A stretch of 64,000 bases of DNA from Amycolatopsis cihanbeyliensis (lineage in GTDB: Bacteria > Actinomycetota > Actinomycetes > Mycobacteriales > Pseudonocardiaceae). The stretch covers positions 2,324,501-2,388,500 of the forward strand of contig NZ_VFML01000001.1 in NCBI RefSeq assembly GCF_006715045.1. The letters are read 5' to 3'. Under the pieces are notes generated by a model that ran no database searches, was not told the DNA's origin, and saw only the letters and a list, made by a program, of their open reading frames with translations. Both the position numbers and the translations under genes were made by a program. This document shows, piece by piece, positions 16,004-24,319 of the stretch; within the stretch, counting starts at the first letter, position 1, and every line of letters starts with the position of its first letter.

Positions 16004-16468
16004 CTACTTCTCCCTGGTGGCGGCGAGCCGGACGGCCTCGAGGATCTTCTCGTACCCGGTGCAGCGGCACAGGTTTCCGGCCAGTGCCTCCCGGGCCTCC
16101 TCCTCCGCGGGGTCGGGCACCCTGTCCAGCAGGTCGTGCGCGGCGACCACGAGGCCGGGCGTGCAGAAACCGCACTGCACCGCGCCGGCATCCACAAAGG
16201 ACTGCTGCACCCGGTCGAGTCGCTCGCCATCGGCCAACCCCTCGACCGTGCGCACCCGCCTACCCTCGGCCTGCCCGGCGGCGACCAGGCAGGAGCAGAC
16301 CACGGTGTCGTCGAGATACACCGTGCAGGAACCGCATTCGCCCTGCTCGCAGGCGTTCTTCGAGCCGGGAAGGCCGAGCCGCTCGCGCAACACGAACAGC
16401 AGGCTCTCGCCCTCCCACACATCATCGGCCCGCAGCGTCTCGCCGTTCACGGTCAACGTCACGCGCAT
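16004..16468 (-). CDS. xanthine dehydrogenase, [2Fe-2S] subunit
   Basis: Small iron-sulfur subunit (154 aa). The first cluster motif is ACEQGECGSCTVYLDD with a further Cys in VVCSCLVAAG. The second is QCGFCTPGLVVAA followed by NLCRCTGYEKI. Both are complete, as needed to pass electrons from the molybdopterin centre to FAD. It overlaps the end of the FAD subunit gene by 10 nt and ends 2 nt before the deaminase start, so all four genes are one transcript. Confidence 0.96.
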   Translation of the reverse strand: MRVTLTVNGETLRADDVWEGESLLFVLRERLGLPGSKNACEQGECGSCTVYLDDTVVCSCLVAAGQAEGRRVRTVEGLADGERLDRVQQSFVDAGAVQCGFCTPGLVVAAHDLLDRVPDPAEEEAREALAGNLCRCTGYEKILEAVRLAATREK

Positions 16469-17319
16469 GTGGGCTCACCCTTTCCCCGGTACTCCTGCCA
16501 CGCCCAGGTCAGCGCCCGCCTGGCCAGCACGGTGAGCGCGTGCCTGCGGTAGGACGCGCTGCCGCGGACGTCGTCGATGGGATCGGCCGCGGTGGCGACC
16601 AGTTCGCCGAAGTGCCGGCACACCTCGTCCCGCGGCGGACCGTGCACGGGTACCTCGGCGAGGAAGTCCTCGGCGGCACGCGCCCGGCGCGGGGTCGGCC
16701 CCGCCGAGCCGACAGCGGCACGGACCGTGCCGCCAGGATCCAGCGCGAGGGCGAAGGAGCACACCGCGATCACCATGGCGTTGCGGGTGCCGATCTTGGC
16801 GAACTGCTGCGGCCCCTCGGCGACCGGAACGTGCACCGCACTGATCAGCTCGTCCGGTTCCAGCGCGTTGCGCTTCACCCCGAGGTAGAACTCTCCGGCG
16901 GGAATGCGCCGGGTCCCGCGTACCGAGGCCGCCTCGACCTCGGCGCCGGTGACCAGCAGCACGGGGTGGGTGTCCCCGGCGGGGGAGGCGGCACCGAGGT
17001 TTCCCGCGACCGTGCCCCGGTTGCGGATCTGCGGGGAACCGACGGTTCGGGAGGCCATGGCGAGCGCGGGCAACGACCCGCCGAGCTCGGTGATCACCCG
17101 GCTGTAGGGGACGGTGGCGCCGAGCCGGACGGCACCCTCCGTGCGATCCCACCGGGTGAGTTCGGCGACGCCGGTGAGGTCCAGCAGCACCTCGGGCCTG
17201 CGGTGGTCGAAGTTCAGCTCGACCATCACGTCGGTACCACCCGCGATCGGCACCGCATCCGGCCGGTCGGCCTTCATCGCCAGCGCGTCGGACAGCGTGG
17301 CGGGGCGGAGGAAGTCCAC
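16459..17319 (-). CDS. xanthine dehydrogenase, FAD-binding subunit
   Basis: FAD subunit of the CO dehydrogenase/xanthine dehydrogenase type (286 aa). FAD-binding blocks are PIAGGTDVMVELN near residue 24 and IRNRGTVAGNLGAASPAGD near residue 98. The C-terminal domain carries the usual DDVRGSASYRRHAL. The GTG at 17319 has a GAGG site upstream. It is the first gene of the leftward xanthine dehydrogenase-deaminase-guaD-azgA run and is divergent from the PucR-type regulator. Confidence 0.95.
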   Translation of the reverse strand: MDFLRPATLSDALAMKADRPDAVPIAGGTDVMVELNFDHRRPEVLLDLTGVAELTRWDRTEGAVRLGATVPYSRVITELGGSLPALAMASRTVGSPQIRNRGTVAGNLGAASPAGDTHPVLLVTGAEVEAASVRGTRRIPAGEFYLGVKRNALEPDELISAVHVPVAEGPQQFAKIGTRNAMVIAVCSFALALDPGGTVRAAVGSAGPTPRRARAAEDFLAEVPVHGPPRDEVCRHFGELVATAADPIDDVRGSASYRRHALTVLARRALTWAWQEYRGKGEPTCA

Positions 17320-17609
17320 GTGCTCGCCTCCTTGAGGCAGGGTTCACACAGTGCTTGTCTGCAAACGCGCGACACGATCGGCTCGGCGGGACTCAGGCTC
17401 TGCTCGCCATCATCACCTCCACAGGTCATGCGCCCCGCCTCCCCGCTCGTGGGTTCCGCCGCGCGCGTTCCCCACCTCACCACCGCAGGTCCCGGCGCTT
17501 CTCGGACGCTCTGTCAAGTACACACACCGCCCCGGTTACCCGGCAACGGCGGCGACATACGAAACCTGCCCAGCGAACACCGCGGGTTTTGTGCTTTCCT
17601 ACAAATGCC
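17320..17609. promoter_or_regulatory. divergent xdh/pucR control region with an inverted repeat at the pucR start
   Basis: A 290-bp gap separates the xanthine dehydrogenase operon from the PucR-type gene. I find no open gene in it. An inverted repeat TTTGT (17588-17592) / ACAAA (17601-17605), spacer 8, ends 4 bp before the pucR ATG and could be an autoregulatory site. TTG-TCTG-CAA near 17355-17364 sits close to the xdh start. The TTYYGYAWWRCGRAA operator pattern is absent, which suggests separate control from the hyi, uraD and aceB promoters. Confidence 0.4.
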
Positions 17610-19100
17610 ATGACGCCTGTGCGAACACTGCTCGAGATCCCCGAGCTCCGGCTGCGGCTGCGTACCGGGGCCGGGCTGCTGGACCGCGAGGTCAGCCGGA
17701 TCTACGGCACCGAACTGCCGGACCCGAGCCGCTACCTCTCCGCGGGCGAACTGGTGCTGACCGGGTTGTTGTGGTGGCGCGGCCCAGGGGACGCCGAGCC
17801 GTTCGTGGCCGCGCTGAGCGCCGCGGGCTCGGCGGCGCTGGCGGCGTCCGGGGCCGATTCCGGCGGGATCCCGGACGAGCTGGTCACCGCCTGCGCGCGA
17901 CACCGGATCCCGTTGCTGGAGGTGCCCTTCGACCTGTCCTTCGCGGTGGTGACCGAGCGGGTGGTGCTGGCGCTGGCCGCCGAGCGGGACGAGGTGTCCG
18001 GCGCCCGCAAGCGTTTGCGCTCGGCGGCGGCGGAGCACGACTCGCTGCCCGCGCTGCTGCGGCACGGGGCGGGCGAGCTGGGCGTGCCCTGCTGGGTGGT
18101 CTCCGGCACCGGCAGGGTGGTCGCGGGCAGTGGCCCCGAGCTCGACCAGCCGGTGCCGCTGGCGCGGCGGTTCCTCGCCGGCGACGGCAGGGTCGCCGTG
18201 CCCGGCTCGTACACCCTGCTTCCGGCCGGCGGCCGGGCGCTGGTGCCGTGGCTGCTGGTGGTCGGTGACCCGCATGCCGGGTCCTCGGCGCTGGCCGAGG
18301 AGCTGGCCGGCCTGGTGGAGCTGGATCGCGCGCGGACCGAGCAGGTACGGAGGGTCGCCGACCGGGTGGCGGCCCCGCTGCTGCGTGGGCTCGGCGGGGC
18401 GACACTGACCGAGAACGAGCTGAGCAACGGGCTGTCCACGGCCGGGCTGCCCACGGACGCGCCGCTGCGGGTGCTGCTGGCCAGGACCGCGGGTACCCGG
18501 CTGAGCGTGGAGCTGCTGACCGAGTTGCTCGCCGCCTACCCCGGCAGGTGCCTGGTCGGTGAGATCGGGTCGGATGCCTGCGCGCTGGTCGAGTCGCGGG
18601 GCTGGCCCGAGGGGTGGGCCGCCGACATGGCGGCGGCCCTGTCCACAGTGGAGTCCGCGTTGCCCGCCGGCCGGGTGCTGATCGGGGCGGGCGGGCCCGG
18701 TACGGCCGCGGGGCTGCGCGGCGCCACCCAGGAGGCCCGGCACGCACTCGGGATGGCCGAGCGCGGGCCGGGCCGGATCGCGGTGGTGTCCGGGGAGCAG
18801 GTCGGCGCGCACCGGCTGCTGCTGGCGGGCGCGCCGGACGAGCTGCGGTCCTCCCTGCGCGCACGGATCCTCGGGCCACTACTGGACTACGACCGGGCGC
18901 ATCACGGTGATCTCGTGCACACCGTGCGGGTGTTCCTGGAGTGCTCCGGCTCGCCCGCGGCGGCGGCGAAGGCCTTGCACGTCCACGTGAACACCCTGCG
19001 CTACCGCATCGCCAGGGCAGGTGAACTCCTCGGCCTCGACCTCACCGACTTCCCCACCCAGGTCGACGTCTACCTGGCTCTCCGCTCCGCGGGCTCCTGA
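17610..19100 (+). CDS. PucR-family transcriptional regulator
   Basis: A 496-aa regulator. The N-terminal half is a PucR-type sensing domain (DREVSRIYGTELPDPSRYLS, ELVLTGLLWW). The C-terminus carries the PucR helix-turn-helix HVHVNTLRYRIARAGELLGL with DLTDFPTQVDVYLALR. ATG 17610 follows TTTCCTACAA with no clear ribosome-binding site, so translation may be leaderless or the start may differ. Divergent from xanthine dehydrogenase, as PucR proteins often are to the purine genes they control. Its effector is unknown, with an allantoin-pathway metabolite most likely. Confidence 0.88.
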   Translation: MTPVRTLLEIPELRLRLRTGAGLLDREVSRIYGTELPDPSRYLSAGELVLTGLLWWRGPGDAEPFVAALSAAGSAALAASGADSGGIPDELVTACARHRIPLLEVPFDLSFAVVTERVVLALAAERDEVSGARKRLRSAAAEHDSLPALLRHGAGELGVPCWVVSGTGRVVAGSGPELDQPVPLARRFLAGDGRVAVPGSYTLLPAGGRALVPWLLVVGDPHAGSSALAEELAGLVELDRARTEQVRRVADRVAAPLLRGLGGATLTENELSNGLSTAGLPTDAPLRVLLARTAGTRLSVELLTELLAAYPGRCLVGEIGSDACALVESRGWPEGWAADMAAALSTVESALPAGRVLIGAGGPGTAAGLRGATQEARHALGMAERGPGRIAVVSGEQVGAHRLLLAGAPDELRSSLRARILGPLLDYDRAHHGDLVHTVRVFLECSGSPAAAAKALHVHVNTLRYRIARAGELLGLDLTDFPTQVDVYLALRSAGS

Positions 19101-19103
19101 CCG

Positions 19104-20684
19104 CTACCGGATGCGTTCGTAGGCGGGGAGGGTGAGGAAGTCGGCGAAGTCCTCGGCGAGGGCGACCTGCTCGAACAACTCGACGGCGGGTTCGAGGAGC
19201 TCGGCCGGAATCTGCCCTGCCAGGTCCTTGTGCGCCTCGTCCAGCACGGAACGCACGAGTTCCGCGGTGACCTGCTGGCCGCCGTCCAGCGTGATGCCGT
19301 TGCGCACCCACTGCCACACCTGCGAGCGCGAGATCTCCGCGGTGGCGGCGTCCTCCATCAGGTTGTGGATGGCCGCGGCGCCGTTCCCGCCGAGCCAGGA
19401 GGCGAGGTAACGCACGCCGACATCCACCGCGCCGCGCAGCCCGGCCATGGTGGCACTGCCCTCGGTGGCCGCGACGTCGAGCAACTCGTCCTCGGTCACC
19501 CGGACCTCGTCCCTGGTGCGGTCGAGCTGGTTCGGCTTGTCGCCGAGCACCTTGTCGAACTCCTCGCGGCACAGGTCGACCATGCCGGGGTGGGCAACCC
19601 AGGAGCCGTCGAAGCCGTCGCCGGCCTCCCGCGCCTTGTCGTCGCGCACCTTGGTCGTGGCCTTTTCGGTGACCTCGGGATCCTTGCGGTTCGGGATGAA
19701 CGCGGCCATCCCGCCGATCGCGAACGCGCCGCGCTTGTGACAGGTACGTACCAGCAGCTCGGTGTAGGCCCGCATGAACGGCGCGGTCATGGTGACGCTG
19801 TTGCGGTCCGGCAGCACGAACGCACGCCCCGCGTCCCGGAAGTACTTGATCACGCTGAACAGGTAGTCCCACCGGCCGGCGTTCAGCCCGGAGGCGTGCT
19901 CGCGCAGCTCGTAGAGGATCTCCTCCATCTCGAAGGCCGCCGGGATGGTCTCGATCAGCACGGTGGCGCGGATCGTGCCGTGCTCGATACCCAGTTCCGC
20001 CTCCGCGAAGCTGAACACCTCGTTCCACAGCCGCGCCTCGAGGTGACTCTCCATCTTCGGCAGGTAGAAGTACGGACCCGAGTCGTTGCTCAGCAGCGCC
20101 CGCACGTTGTGGAAGAAGTACAGCCCGAAGTCCACCAGCGCGCCGACGGCCTTCCGGTCGCCGATCTTCAGGTTGCGCTCGTCCAGGTGCCAGCCACGCG
20201 GCCGCATCACGATGGTCGGGCGCTGGACGTCGTCGCGCAGCGCGTAGTGCTTGCCCTCCGGAGTGGTCAGCTCCACCGTGCCGCGCACCGCGTCATGCAG
20301 GTTGACCTGGCCGGAGACCACGTTGTCCCAGTGCGGGGTGTTGGCGTCCTCGAGGTCGGCGAGCCACACCTTCGCGCCGGAGTTCAGCGCGTTCACGGTC
20401 ATCTTGCGGTCGGTGGGACCGGTGATCTCCACCCGGCGGTCACGCAGCGCGGCCGGCGCCTCGGCCACCCGCCACTCCGACTCGCGCACCTCGCGGGTCT
20501 CCGGCAGGAAGTCCAGCCTGCCGGTGCGCGCCGCCTCCTCCCGGCGCCCGGTCCGTGCCCGCAGTAACTCGTCCCGCCGGCCGGCGAACCGGTCGTGCAG
20601 GTCACCGAGGAACCGCAGGGCCTCCGGCGTGAGGATCTCTTCGCCGCGCTCGACCGAGCCGCCGAGCACCTGGACCTCAGACAT
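19104..20684 (-). CDS. aceB: malate synthase A
   Basis: Condenses glyoxylate with acetyl-CoA to malate (526 aa, isoform A length). Seen are WLADLEDANTPHWDNV, RPRGWHLDERN, FYLPKMESHLEARLWN, ATVLIETIPAAFEMEEILYE, the signature HASGLNAGRWDYLFSVIKYF and GSWVAHPGMVDL. No isocitrate lyase is present in the window, so here it more likely disposes of glyoxylate from allantoin than serving a classic glyoxylate shunt. Convergent with pucR (stops 3 nt apart) and divergent from the IclR-type gene, with the operator at 20746-20760 between them. Confidence 0.96.
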   Translation of the reverse strand: MSEVQVLGGSVERGEEILTPEALRFLGDLHDRFAGRRDELLRARTGRREEAARTGRLDFLPETREVRESEWRVAEAPAALRDRRVEITGPTDRKMTVNALNSGAKVWLADLEDANTPHWDNVVSGQVNLHDAVRGTVELTTPEGKHYALRDDVQRPTIVMRPRGWHLDERNLKIGDRKAVGALVDFGLYFFHNVRALLSNDSGPYFYLPKMESHLEARLWNEVFSFAEAELGIEHGTIRATVLIETIPAAFEMEEILYELREHASGLNAGRWDYLFSVIKYFRDAGRAFVLPDRNSVTMTAPFMRAYTELLVRTCHKRGAFAIGGMAAFIPNRKDPEVTEKATTKVRDDKAREAGDGFDGSWVAHPGMVDLCREEFDKVLGDKPNQLDRTRDEVRVTEDELLDVAATEGSATMAGLRGAVDVGVRYLASWLGGNGAAAIHNLMEDAATAEISRSQVWQWVRNGITLDGGQQVTAELVRSVLDEAHKDLAGQIPAELLEPAVELFEQVALAEDFADFLTLPAYERIR

Positions 20685-20745
20685 GCCAACACCTCACTGT
20701 GGCTTTCAGGAAGACGTCTGTACGTTTTACATATCGGACTATAGT

Positions 20746-20760
20746 TTCTGCATAGCGGAA
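20746..20760. promoter_or_regulatory. 15-bp operator-like inverted repeat between aceB and iclR-type gene
   Basis: TTCTGC-ATA-GCGGAA: 6-bp arms with one mismatch. It lies 61 bp upstream of the aceB ATG and 60 bp upstream of the regulator GTG. It fits TTYYGYAWWRCGRAA, shared with the hyi site (5086-5100). Its length and symmetry are typical of IclR-family operators, and the adjacent gene encodes such a protein, so autoregulation plus control of aceB is the simplest reading. Confidence 0.65.
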
Positions 20761-20820
20761 GCTCAACGCGCGGGGTGGGTGGTGTCCCTCATGGGCCGCT
20801 CCGGACGAGAGGATGTGCAC

Positions 20821-21603
20821 GTGGCGAACGTGAAAGGCAGTCGTGACAGTAGTAGCGGGGTGCAGTCGCTGCAGCGCGCGTTCGAGCTACTCGAGCACCT
20901 CGCCGACACCGGCGGCGAGGCCAGCCTCTCCGAGCTCGCAGCCTCCTCCGGGCTGCCGATGCCGACCATCCACCGGCTCATCCGCACCCTGGTCGCGCTC
21001 GGGTACGTGCGGCAGAACCTGAACCGCCGGTACGCGCTGGGCGCCAGGCTGATCCGGCTCGGGGAGAACGCCAGCCTGCAGTTCGGCACCTGGGCCCGCC
21101 CGCTGCTGAGCGAGCTGGTCGACGCCGTGGGCGAGACGGCGAACCTGGCCGTACTGGAGCGGGACGAGGTGGTCTACGTCGCGCAGGTCCCCTCCCGGCA
21201 CTCCATGCGGATGTTCACCGAGGTCGGCCGCAGGCTGCTGCCGCACGGGACCGGGGTCGGCAAGGCGATGCTCGCCCAGCTACCCCCCGAGGAGGCGCGT
21301 GCGCTGCTCGGCCGCACCGGCATGCCCGCCTACACCGAGCACACGCACACCGAGGTGAACCCCTTCCTCACCCACCTGGCGGACATCGCCGAGCAGGGCT
21401 ACGCGCTGGACGAGAGCGAGCAGGAGCTCGGGGTGCGGTGCATCGCGGTGTCCGTGGACGGTGCGCCGACCCCGGCGGCGGTCTCGGTTTCGGGCCCGGA
21501 AGGCAGGCTGACCAAGGAGGCGGTGTCCCGGATCGCACCCGTGGTGCAGCGCATCGCGACCGCCCTCTCCGAGCAACTCGCCACCCACGACCTCACGGCG
21601 TGA
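20821..21603 (+). CDS. IclR-family transcriptional regulator (AllR-like)
   Basis: A 260-aa IclR regulator. The winged helix covers residues about 10-75 (VQSLQRAFELLEHLAD, LSELAASSGLPMPTIHRLIR, ALGYVRQN). The effector domain has LAVLERDEVVYVAQVPSRHSMR, HGTGVGKAMLAQLP and ELGVRCIAVSV. Start GTG 20821 is preferred because GAGAGG lies about 9 nt upstream; ATG 20791 is an alternative. Divergent from malate synthase. Given the shared operator at three glyoxylate/allantoin promoters, it probably represses them and responds to glyoxylate or allantoin, as known for AllR; the ligand is inferred. Confidence 0.88.
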   Translation: MANVKGSRDSSSGVQSLQRAFELLEHLADTGGEASLSELAASSGLPMPTIHRLIRTLVALGYVRQNLNRRYALGARLIRLGENASLQFGTWARPLLSELVDAVGETANLAVLERDEVVYVAQVPSRHSMRMFTEVGRRLLPHGTGVGKAMLAQLPPEEARALLGRTGMPAYTEHTHTEVNPFLTHLADIAEQGYALDESEQELGVRCIAVSVDGAPTPAAVSVSGPEGRLTKEAVSRIAPVVQRIATALSEQLATHDLTA

Positions 21604-21619
21604 CGTCCGAGACCCTGGC

Positions 21620-22960
21620 CTAGGTACCGAGCAGGGCGTCCACGAAGGCGGCGGGCTCGAACGGAGCCAGGTCGTCCGGTCCCTCCCCCAGGCCGACCAG
21701 CTTCACCGGCACGCCGAGCTCGCGTTGCACCTGGAACACGATGCCACCCTTGGCGGTGCCGTCCAGCTTGGTCAGCACGATGCCGGTCACGTCCACCACC
21801 TCGGCGAACACCCTGGCCTGTGCCAGGCCGTTCTGCCCGGTGGTGGCATCCAGCACCAGCAGCACCTCGTCCACCGCGGCCTGCTTCTCCACCACCCGCT
21901 TGACCTTGCCCAACTCGTCCATCAGGCCGGTCTTGGTGTGCAGCCTGCCCGCGGTGTCCACCAGTACGGCGTCCACGCCGGCGTCCATCCCACGCTTCAC
22001 GGCGTCGAAGGCCACCGAGGCCGGGTCGGCGCCCTCCTTGCCGCGCACCACCTCGGCCCCGACCCGCTCGGACCAGGTCTGCAACTGGTCGGCGGCGGCC
22101 GCGCGGAAGGTGTCCGCCGCGCCCAGCAGGACCTGCCTGCCCTGCGCGACGAGCACCCGGGCCAGCTTGCCGGTGGTGGTGGTCTTGCCGGTGCCGTTCA
22201 CCCCGGCGACCAGCACGACCGCGGGTTGCCTGCCACCGTCCATCTCGTGCGGCAACGCCCGTACCGAACGGTCCTCGTCCGGGCCGAGCGCCTCGATCAG
22301 CACCTGCCGCAGCGCCGCGCGCGCGTCCTCGGGTGTGCGCACCCCGCGGGTGGACATCTCGGCGCGCAGCCGCTCGACGATCTCGGTGGTGGTGCTCGCC
22401 CCGAGGTCGGCCACCAGCAAGGTGTCCTCGATCTCCTGCCAGGAGTCCTCGTCCAGGTCACCGGCGCCCAGCAGGCCGAGCAGGCCCTGCCCCAGGGAGG
22501 AACGCGACTTCGACAGCCGGCCACGCAGCCGCTCCAGCCGCCCCGTGGTGGGCGCGATCTCCTCGGCCTGCTCCGGCTCGGGCTCCGGTGCGGGCTCGGG
22601 CTCGGGCGCCTTGTCCGGCGCCTGCTCGTCCGCGGGCAGGGTCACGTCCACGATGCCCCGGCGCGGCGCGTCCCGTGGCACCGAGGCGTCGTCCCCGACC
22701 CCGGGCTGCCCGTCCACCTCGGTGCGCTCGCCCGCGGGATGCGGCGGCTGCTCGGTCTCCTGCTCCCGTTCCCCACCCGGGGCCAGCGCGATCCCGCCGC
22801 CTGCCTGGTAGCCGCCGCCCGAGGGTTGCTGCCCCTCGAGGCGATCGGACTCGCGCAGGCTGATCTTGCGCCTGCGCGCGATGGTCAGCCCGGCGACGAG
22901 CGCGACCACCAGCACGACGACGGCTACGACGATGATCCAGAACCAGAGGTTGCTCGACAC
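21620..22960 (-). CDS. ftsY: signal recognition particle receptor FtsY
   Basis: SRP receptor GTPase at the membrane (446 aa). One N-terminal membrane segment (residues about 4-26, WFWIIVVAVVVLVVALVAGL) is followed by a long acidic linker with PEPEPAPEPEP. The NG domain contains GVNGTGKTTTTGKLA (G1), DTFRAAAADQL, DTAGRLHTK (G3), TKLDGTAKGG and GLGEGPDDLAPF. Start GTG 22960 follows GGGAGG. In mycobacteria ftsY directly follows smc; here a 5.4-kb accessory block separates them. The palindrome TGAACGTTCA at 23012-23021 lies upstream. Confidence 0.95.
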   Translation of the reverse strand: MSSNLWFWIIVVAVVVLVVALVAGLTIARRRKISLRESDRLEGQQPSGGGYQAGGGIALAPGGEREQETEQPPHPAGERTEVDGQPGVGDDASVPRDAPRRGIVDVTLPADEQAPDKAPEPEPAPEPEPEQAEEIAPTTGRLERLRGRLSKSRSSLGQGLLGLLGAGDLDEDSWQEIEDTLLVADLGASTTTEIVERLRAEMSTRGVRTPEDARAALRQVLIEALGPDEDRSVRALPHEMDGGRQPAVVLVAGVNGTGKTTTTGKLARVLVAQGRQVLLGAADTFRAAAADQLQTWSERVGAEVVRGKEGADPASVAFDAVKRGMDAGVDAVLVDTAGRLHTKTGLMDELGKVKRVVEKQAAVDEVLLVLDATTGQNGLAQARVFAEVVDVTGIVLTKLDGTAKGGIVFQVQRELGVPVKLVGLGEGPDDLAPFEPAAFVDALLGT

Positions 22961-23081
22961 CTCGCCATCCTCCCATCCGGCCACGCCCGGCCACCTCGCA
23001 CCACCGCACGGTGAACGTTCAACCGCTTAGAACTCATTTCGGCAAAGAAAAAACCTGATGACTTGCCGCACATCCGCCACC

Positions 23082-23093
23082 TGGACTAGACCA
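23082..23093. promoter_or_regulatory. DasR-like (dre) operator upstream of anmK
   Basis: TGGACTAGACCA differs at one base from the perfect palindrome TGGTCTAGACCA, the core of sites recognised by the GntR/HutC regulator DasR for aminosugar control in streptomycetes. It lies 5 bp before the anmK ATG, a position that would block initiation or early transcription. The regulator itself is not in this window. Confidence 0.6.
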
Positions 23094-23098
23094 CTGCA

Positions 23099-24319
23099 AT
23101 GCGCGTTCTCGGACTGATCTCCGGCACCTCGATCGACGGCATCGACGTGGCGGCCGCCGACCTGCACGCCACCGGCGAGGAGCTGGTCCTGATCCCGCTC
23201 GGCCATCTGGAACTCGACTACCCCGAGTCGCTGCGCACCGGGCTGCTCGCGGCGCTCCCGCCGGGCGAGTGCAGCGCCGAGCAGCTCACCCGGCTGGACA
23301 CCGGTGTCGGCAAGGCCTTCGCCACCGCCGCGCTGGAGGGCATCGACCGGCTCACCGAAGGCCGGGCCGACCTGGTGACCTCGCTCGGGCAGACGGTGTT
23401 CCACTGGGTGGAGAACGGCACGGTCGAGGGCACGTTGCAGCTCGGCCAGCCGGCCTGGATCGCCGAGCGCACCGGGCTTCCGGTGGTCGCCGACCTGCGG
23501 GCACGGGATGTGGCGGCCGGTGGCCACGGCGCCCCGCTGGCCAGCACGCTGGACGCGCTGTGGCTGCGTTCCCTTGTGGACGCCGGCCGCAAGCCCGCGG
23601 CGGCGTTGAACATCGGCGGGATCGCCAACCTGACCGTGGTCACCCCGGAAGGTGATCCGCTGGCCTACGACACCGGGCCGGGGAACGCGCTGATCGACGC
23701 CGCCGCCGTGCAGGTCTCCGGCGGGGGCCTGCGCAGCGACCGGGACGGCGCGCTGGCCACCAGTGGCCGCGTGCGTGCGGACCTGCTCGAGCGACTGCTG
23801 GACGACCCCTACTACGCGGCGCCGCCGCCGAAGTCCACCGGGAAGGAACGCTTCCACGCCGGGTACTTCCGCACCGCCGCCGAGGGGCTGCCCCCGATCG
23901 CGGACGCCGACCTGCTGGCGACGCTGACCGAGCTCACCGCGGTCACCATCGCGCGGGAGTGCGCGCGGCACAGGGTGCACACCGTGCTGGCCTCCGGCGG
24001 AGGGGTGGCGAACCCGGCGCTGCTGCGCGCGCTCGCCGCGCACCTGCCCGCCGGCGCGCTGGCCACCAGCGAGGAGCTCGGCCTTCCCGCCTCGGCGAAG
24101 GAGGCCTATCTCACCGCGGTGCTCGGCTGGCTGACCTGGCACGGGCTCCCGGCGAACGTCCCCAGCGCGACCGGCGCGGCGGGCCCGCGCCTGCTGGGCG
24201 GTATCACTCCCGGATCGGGTCCGCTCTCGCTACCCCCGCCGCGGCGCGAGGCGATTACTCGATTGCGGGTAGCGGCGGCATCGCAACAACCGGTAGGAGA
24301 TATCAATGCGCGCACTTGA
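23099..24319 (+). CDS. anmK: anhydro-N-acetylmuramic acid kinase
   Basis: Cell-wall recycling kinase that opens and phosphorylates 1,6-anhydro-MurNAc (406 aa). The phosphate-binding start GLISGTSIDGIDVA, then TSLGQTVFHW, DLRARDVAAGGHGAPL, NIGGIANLTVV, DTGPGNALIDA, and ASGGGVANPALL are diagnostic of the family. ATG 23099 is immediately downstream of the DasR-like operator and lacks a strong ribosome-binding site. The end overlaps the following symporter gene by 14 nt, so the two form an operon for aminosugar uptake and use. Confidence 0.93.
   Translation: MRVLGLISGTSIDGIDVAAADLHATGEELVLIPLGHLELDYPESLRTGLLAALPPGECSAEQLTRLDTGVGKAFATAALEGIDRLTEGRADLVTSLGQTVFHWVENGTVEGTLQLGQPAWIAERTGLPVVADLRARDVAAGGHGAPLASTLDALWLRSLVDAGRKPAAALNIGGIANLTVVTPEGDPLAYDTGPGNALIDAAAVQVSGGGLRSDRDGALATSGRVRADLLERLLDDPYYAAPPPKSTGKERFHAGYFRTAAEGLPPIADADLLATLTELTAVTIARECARHRVHTVLASGGGVANPALLRALAAHLPAGALATSEELGLPASAKEAYLTAVLGWLTWHGLPANVPSATGAAGPRLLGGITPGSGPLSLPPPRREAITRLRVAAASQQPVGDINART

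Noticed and set aside
14829..16535. Long rightward open frame opposite the deaminase and xanthine dehydrogenase genes
   Set aside because: No motif or ribosome-binding site; the leftward genes have complete active sites and overlaps typical of an operon.
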